64,000 nucleotides of DNA from Erpobdella octoculata. Its lineage: Eukaryota; Annelida; Clitellata; Hirudinida; Erpobdellidae. Where the stretch lies: positions 21,775,992 through 21,839,991 of the forward strand of contig OZ022244.1 of assembly GCA_963978895.1 (NCBI GenBank). Direction: 5' to 3'. The stretch's first letter is position 1. Each line of letters begins with the position of its first letter. Below are positions 47,977-64,000 of this stretch, piece after piece. Below the pieces are notes generated by a model. It worked only from the letters and a program-made list of their open reading frames with translations. It made no database searches and was not told where the DNA came from. The translations under genes and the position numbers were made by a program.

Positions 47977-49599
47977 AAAAATTTCCACTTCATGCCAACC
48001 TCCAACTTCTATCAGAGATTGTAAACATCTTTTGTGCTTTTCGCATTCTGGAACATAAACAAAACAGATTTATATCTCAATTCTGCTACATTCTCAGCTC
48101 GTATCTGACAGAGAACCCTTTCAGAATAACCGTGATGTCTTCTCGACACGCGACCTAGCAACTTTTATTTTTATAGAGCTCATTTGAGTTTCAGTCATCG
48201 TATTTCAGTGACTTAAAAGTTTTTACGTCTCGAAAATTCCTGAGCCGAGTTATTTTCATCAGACTCGTCGTCTGTCTGTCGTTCATGAATTTTGTTGTGA
48301 ACTTTTAACATTCCTATTTTTTGGTAAACAGACATTCATTACTTAAGCTCTTTTATCCAGTTTTTTTTACTATTAACATCCTACTCACAAAATAATGTTA
48401 ACTATAGCAATCAATCATAGAATTTCTTTAGCTCCTTTTACTAAAGCTCATACACAGGTGTTCTTCTATAAAGCAGCAATACAGATGTATTTTTAGAGCA
48501 TTCAAAAAAGTGGGGCAAAGTTATAAGAGAAGGAAGATGGATCCATAAATATGGAGCCCAGTAAGAAAATGAGCATATATTAAAAGCAAATTTAATACTA
48601 GGATTGAGATAGGACCTTATTAGGCACAGAGAGAGCAGGGAGTATGGAGAAGTTGTAACAGTTATAAAGACATTAATAAGTATTAATAACCATATTAAAA
48701 AAAAATCTTGTTATAAAACCATTATAACATTTTGTACTTAAAAGAAAGCAATTATAATTACATAAAACAACTAATGAAAGAGAATGTTGACCTAGGATTA
48801 TTGAAAAAGATTATTTCCTATATAAAAAGACTTAGTGCATGGAAATACTCACAACCAAATTTCATATCAAGACAAAATTAAATAGATTTGTAAGGCGAGA
48901 TTCAGAAAAACTAGAATACATACAAGTTATCAGCATATAGCTGGTTGAGAGAAAAAGATGATATCATCTTTTTATGGCAGTTCAGAGTAATTGTAGAGAA
49001 AGAAAAGAAGTGAACATAGAATGGAACCTTGAGTTTTAGAGTTACAGCATATAGATTACAATGCACTGTTACAGCAAATACTGCAATTTAATAAACTTAA
49101 TTATCAGTGATAATTAAGTTGTCTAATTATCAGATGCAACTCAAAATAAAAGAAGACCCAATTAATAAAATGTTGAAGTTTTGAAAACTAAAACAACTCA
49201 ACTCATGGTATAATTCGTAAACTCTCCAAACTGAGAACCGTCGACACGTGGAAACGAACGATGAACTTTCGTCGGCTCGAAAAATAAACAAATGCAGCTT
49301 CTTTAAAAATTCGGAAACTGTCAAGCCTACTGATAACATTCTGCCGAGGAACCACCGGGTCGGGGAAAAAACACCAGTGGCAAAAAAATAATTACGTATA
49401 TGTACAAGACTTCATATACATATTGTTTACAATGTACAGGTCTAATCCACAGAGTACTCAATATTCACACCGCAAATATTCTGAAAAATTAAAAAATTAA
49501 TTTACAAGCCAAAATCGGCACATTTGAAAAGGTTCATGCATACTCAGCACGGCACTTCACGCTACATAAGATGTTCCACATGTGATGATGAGTCAGTGG
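47977..49599. other. Convergent 3' spacer
   Basis: Should contain the 3' UTRs of the coiled-coil gene (+) and the KMT2E-like gene (-). No coding exon, repeat array or clear transposon end is recognised. Confidence 0.4.
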
Positions 49600-59728
<10,129 letters not shown>

Positions 59729-60109
59729 TGGTGGTCAGAAAACTTTCATTCCCGTGTAAGCCACCAATAGCAGGAGAAAGCACTAAAAACAGGAATTCAA
59801 TTCCATGATGAATGAAGACACAACTTCAGCCTTTATTATTTTTTACTTAATCTTACTTATTGCTGCTGCTGAATATTGTACTAATGGTAAGCGAGTGATC
59901 ATAAAAGACACACACAGCAATTAAAACTTGTAGAAATACATTTTCTAGTAAAATTCTGTGGTCTTAGTTGATTTCCTTTCCCTCGACAAATGTTTACTTT
60001 TATTAAAGTATTTTATTTATAATTTATTATGGCAATATGGGCTGTAAAGGAGACCCAAACTTTTCCATAATAGAAATAGAATAAATAGATAGTTCTGAGC
60101 ATGCTTAGC

Positions 60110-62435
60110 AGTAGGTGAATGAAGTTAGCAACGAAGCGGGAAACGATGTCTATTTTCACTCCGAATTGCCACAAATTAATTGAATAAAAAATAAACTAAA
60201 ATTGTCCGCCCCTTCAAACAAATGTTTTCTTGTAGAAAAATATCAGCTTGATTAAACAGTGCAAAAATTATTTTGAAATATTTATTGACACTTTATGAAA
60301 AATGCCTTCCACGACTTGACCTTACAAATATGTTACCGACACAGCCAATCAGAAACAAATTAATCCAAAGAAAATTAAAATTATCCGCCCCTTCAAACAA
60401 ATGTATTCTTATAGCAAATTTAACGTAGAATTCAAATATCTAATTACATTTTACACTTTCCTAGTGACAAAAAATAATAAACGTCATTTACAGAAATGCT
60501 TCCGCTTTCAATCGATCCGAATCGCCACAAATTAATTAAACAAAAAATAAACTAAAATTGTCCGCTCCTTCAAACAACTGTTTTCTTGTAGAGAAATATA
60601 AGCTTGATTGAACAGTGCAAAAATTATTTTTAAATATTTATTGACACTTTGTGAAAAATGCCTTCCACGACTTGACCTTACAAATATGTTACCGACACAG
60701 CCAATCAGAAACAACTTCATCAAAAAAATAATAAAATTATCCGTCCCTTCAAACAAATGTATTCTTATAGCATTATAGCAAATTTAACGTAGAATTCAAA
60801 TATCTAATTACATTTTACACTTTCCTAGTGACAAATAATAATTGCCGGAAATCGTTGCCCGAAACGTTGCTAACTTCCTGGAGCAGGTGAATGAAGTTAG
60901 CAACGAAGCGGGAAACGATGTCTATTTTCACTCCAAATCGCCACAAATTAATTGAATAAAAAATAAACTAAAATTTTCCGACCTTTCAAACAAATGTTTT
61001 CTTGTAGAGAAATATCAGCTTGATTAAACAGTTTAAAAACTATTTTGAAATATTTAGTGAAACTTTATGAAAAATGCATTCCACGAATTGACCTTACAAA
61101 TATGTTTCCGTCACAGCCAATCAGAAACAACTTAATAAAAAATAAAAAAAAATTATCCGACACTTTAAACAAATGTATTCTTATAGCAAATTTAACGTAG
61201 AATTCAAATATCCAATTACATTCTACACTTTCCTAGTGAAAAATAATAATAAACGTCATTTACAGAAATGCTTCCGCTTTTAATCCATCAAAGCCCAAAC
61301 GAAAATATATCGATTAAAAATTCAATTTACATTTCCGCTTAAACTGCTAATGGAATTCTTGTAGAGAAATATCAGCTTGATTAAACAGTTTAAAAACTAT
61401 TTTGAAATATTTAGTGAAACTTTATGAAAAATGCATTCCACGAATTGACCTTACAAATATGTTTCCGTCACAGCCAATCAGAAACAACTTAATAAAAAAT
61501 AAAAAAAAATTATCCGACACTTTAAACAAATGTATTCTTATAGCAAATTTAACGTAGAATTCAAATATCCAATTACATTCTACACTTTCCTAGTGAAAAA
61601 TAATAATAAACGTCATTTACAGAAATGCTTCCGCTTTTAATCCATCAAAGCCCAAACGAAAATATATCGATTAAAAATTCAATTTACATTTCCGCTTAAA
61701 CTGCTAATGGAATTCTTGTAGAGAAATATCAGCTTGATTAAACAGTTTAAAAACTATTTTGAAATATTTAGTGAAACTTTATGAAAAATGCATTCCACGA
61801 ATTGACCTTACAAATATGTTTCCGTCACAGCCAATCAGAAACAACTTAATAAAAAATAAAAAAAAATTATCCGACACTTTAAACAAATGTATTCTTATAG
61901 CAAATTTAACGTGGAATTCAAATATCCAATTACATTCTACACTTTCCTAGTGAAAAATAATAATAAACGTCATTTACAGAAATGCTTCCGCTTTTAATCC
62001 ATCAAAGCCCAAACGAAAATATATCGATTAAAAATTCAATTTACATTTCCGCTTAAACTGCTAATGGAATTCTTGTAGAGAAATATCAGCTTGATTAAAC
62101 AGTTTAAAAACTATTTTGAAATATTTAGTGAAACTTTATGAAAAATGCATTCCACGAATTGACCTTACAAATATGTTTCCGTCACAGCCAATCAGAAACA
62201 ACTTAATAAAAAATAAAAAAAAATTATCCGACACTTTAAACAAATGTATTCTTATAGCAAATTTAACGTAGAATTCAAATATCCAATTACATTCTACACT
62301 TTCCTAGTGAAAAATAATAATAAACGTCATTTACAGAAATGCTTCCGCTTTTAATCCATCAAAGCCCAAACGAAAATATATCGATTAAAAATTCAATTTA
62401 CATTTCCGCTTAAACTGCTAATGGAATTCTTGTTG
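60110..62435. repeat. 357-bp satellite array, six units
   Basis: An anchor (TTCCACGA.TTGACCTTACAA) recurs at 60307, 60664, 61081, 61438, 61795 and 62152: period 357, with one 417-nt step. The last four units are almost identical; the first two are diverged. Each unit contains one CCAATCAG box (60345, 60701, 61117, 61474, 61831 and 62188). Two smaller sequences (GAAGTTAGCAACGAAGCGGG) appear at about 60121 and 60893. Confidence 0.95.
60842..60925. repeat. Imperfect inverted repeat inside the satellite
   Basis: Arms ATCGTTGCCCGAAACGTTGC and the reverse complement of GCAACGAAGCGGGAAACGAT, extended by GTTAGC/GCTAAC, with a loop of about 16 nt. It accounts for the extra 60 nt between units 2 and 3. 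Confidence 0.8.
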
Positions 62436-62807
62436 AACATTTGCGACAGTCTATTATTTGCAGCACGTCTTCTCCGAATGTTTTTTTCAACAAAGGTTAC
62501 GGAGAATTAGTATTAAAAAAATATGTTGCCTACCTACCATTTTGGACAGTTTTCACAAATCCGGATGGGAAAAGGTTCGGCAATAACATCGTTTTTTTAA
62601 AGTATGGCAAACTTCATTAAATGTTATATCTATTCTAAGGTTAAGCAACAGCCTTATCGAAAATTCTTTTCGATACGTGAAACACAACGTTCTTAACGGG
62701 AAAACAAACTGGAAAGGTTATTACACCCATTCCATAATATTTGTTAAAAAAGTAGAATTTTCACTTGAAGTTAACATTCTTGACATAAATTTATTCAACA
62801 TCTATAG
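62436..62807. other. Sequence before the Ulp1-PHD gene
   Basis: No exon can be assigned with confidence. An upstream exon of the Ulp1-PHD gene is expected here or inside the satellite, because the first recognised exon starts at an acceptor (ACATCTATAG, ending 62807). Confidence 0.4.
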
Positions 62808-63916
62808 GTGGACGCTTTCTGGACTTGCAGTACACTGTCGTTTTAGGATCCACAAGAGAAGTTCTGCTAGCCATCCCACCAACTCGAAGGAAGCGTCGAT
62901 TGGCGGATGACAACTTATTGGCAGTCAGCACATGGGACAAACGGAACAAAAAGAATCGTTCTTATTTCAATTCCTTGGCGACAGTGAAAATTCCTTTGCC
63001 AGTCCAAAGATGCCAACCGACGACGACCAAGAAAAGAACGCCAGATGAGCTTATCCTTTTTTCTAATTCGACCGTTTCAAATAATAATTATTATTTAAAA
63101 TATAATTTAAACAAAAATATGATTATAAGTAAAAAACATAATCTAGAACTACATCTTGAAGATTTTTTATCCTTGCAGCCTGGAGAGTTGCTAACTACAA
63201 CTCTTATAGACTACATTGGATTAACAACTTTAAAAAATTCTAATTATGTTAATTGTGACCTATCTTCAACTGTTTTAAATCAACATATTCTATCTACATC
63301 ACCTATATATGACATGGAAATATTTAAAAAAAAACAAACTTTTTTTCCAATTTTAGAGAATACACATTACACTCTATTAATAGTTAATTGCAATACAAAC
63401 ACTCTACAATATTATAATTCCTTAGGTTCCAATTTATCCGAAGGGGTAAAAAGGAAAAAAAGTTTTTTAGATTTTTACGACAGGTGGTGCAATCGAACGG
63501 GACAGTCGAAAAATGTTTGGACGTTTTCAGAAGGTCCACAAGCTCCAAGACAAAGAGACAGTTGGAATTGTGGGATGTTTATTCTGAATCTGATGAAGGT
63601 AAATGGTTGAGATGTTATTTTTTTATATGGAGAATTTTAATTTATTTTGCTTCTTCAGAACATTGACGATGGGAAAGCAATTGATGAGGTATACGATCCC
63701 GATACGGATCGGCAGGTCATCCAAAACGGCATTCTACAGTCATCTGACGATATGTCAGATGACTGTATATATTGTAATTTCGAAGGAGCGGACGAATTTT
63801 GGGTGCAGTGCGAGAAATGTTTACGATGGGTTCACAGATCGTGTACGGGATTAAATCCACCAAACTGGGGGGATGTCTCGTACAGCTGTGAACTATGCGA
63901 AAACTTCTTTCAATAA
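62808..63916 (+). CDS. Ulp1-like C48 cysteine protease joined to a PHD-type finger, 5' incomplete
   Basis: Two exons: 62808-63598 and 63659-63916 (TAA), joined in phase 0 at a good GT-AG intron of 60 nt. After a basic segment (PPTRRKRRLADD) comes a linker and then a Ulp1/SENP-type fold: His in NTHYTLLIVN, the YYNSLGSNL strand, Gln in GPQAPRQRDSWNCG, and the nucleophile Cys in SWNCGMFIL. The position normally Asp (YDSLG) is Asn. Exon 2 encodes an acidic stretch and a Cys4-His-Cys3-type finger: CIYCNFEGADEFWVQCEKC, WVHRSCTGL, SYSCELC. C48 proteases process SUMO or related modifiers; transposons of several superfamilies carry Ulp1-like genes. I cannot say whether this is a host gene or transposon-derived. 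It is divergent from the KMT2E-like gene across the satellite. Confidence 0.75.
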
Positions 63917-63917
63917 A
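63912..63917 (+). promoter_or_regulatory. Poly(A) hexamer overlapping the stop codon
   Basis: AATAAA contains the TAA stop (63914-63916) of the Ulp1-PHD frame. If used, the 3' UTR would be only about 15-25 nt. No other hexamer is seen before the window ends. Confidence 0.45.
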
Positions 63918-64000
63918 ATGTAAGTTCAATGACGTTACTAGAGTTTCAAGGAAATATAGATATTTTTATCAATTTCAAAAATGTTAATGTATTTCAATGA

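Noticed and set aside
60110..62435. Array of small genes with repeated ORFs
   Set aside because: The 357-bp units contain only short open frames that are not shared between diverged units; better read as a satellite.

Overview
This is nuclear DNA from an invertebrate metazoan. The genes are split by many GT-AG introns, the sequence is AT-rich, introns and spacers are full of transposon copies and very long microsatellites, and the genes belong to animal families. I cannot fix the phylum from the sequence. A tunicate or another soft-bodied marine invertebrate would fit, but this is a weak guess. I rebuilt the gene models by hand from splice sites, reading-phase continuity and remembered family resemblance. 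No database search was run.

Layout. 1-11.6 kb (+): the second half (TMD2-NBD2) of a P-glycoprotein/ABCB1-type full transporter. Its first half must lie to the left of the window. One intron holds a LINE with an intact 992-codon EN-RT ORF and two Helitron-like elements lying head to tail. 11.6-14.3 kb: spacer with a hAT-type MITE and dispersed repeats. 14.35-17.4 kb (-): an XendoU-family (EndoU) endoribonuclease whose five exons are mostly hidden in simple ORF views. 17.4-21.8 kb: repeats, including a 157-bp tandem array ending in a Helitron-like 3' hairpin. 21.8-28.5 kb (+): complete PSMA6 (proteasome alpha-1 subunit), with two TIR elements carrying perfect 8-bp duplications in intron 1 and a decayed mariner-type element in intron 2. 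32.3-35.3 kb (+): complete ELOVL4-type fatty-acid elongase. 38.2-41.5 kb (-): complete SMARCE1/BAF57. 42.7-45.1 kb: LINE fragment and a perfect (GAGGGA)n tract of about 880 bp. 45.5-48.0 kb (+): an unrecognised 303-residue coiled-coil protein. 49.6-59.7 kb (-): a KMT2E/MLL5-type PHD-SET protein of about 1,204 residues in 19 coding exons, with an internally deleted hAT element in one intron. 60.1-62.4 kb: a 357-bp satellite whose units each carry a CCAAT box. 62.8-63.9 kb (+): a Ulp1-like cysteine-protease domain spliced to a PHD-type finger, 5' incomplete, possibly transposon-derived.

The genes do not form a pathway. Two of them (SMARCE1 and the KMT2E-like gene) are chromatin regulators; the rest are housekeeping, lipid, transport and RNA-processing genes. 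The most notable points are the EndoU gene, the KMT2E-like protein (degenerate SET motif plus an HCF-1-binding-type tetrapeptide), the Ulp1-PHD gene with an Asn at the usual catalytic Asp position, the head-to-tail Helitron-like pair, and the PSMA6 intron elements sharing GGTAAAGTT-type ends.
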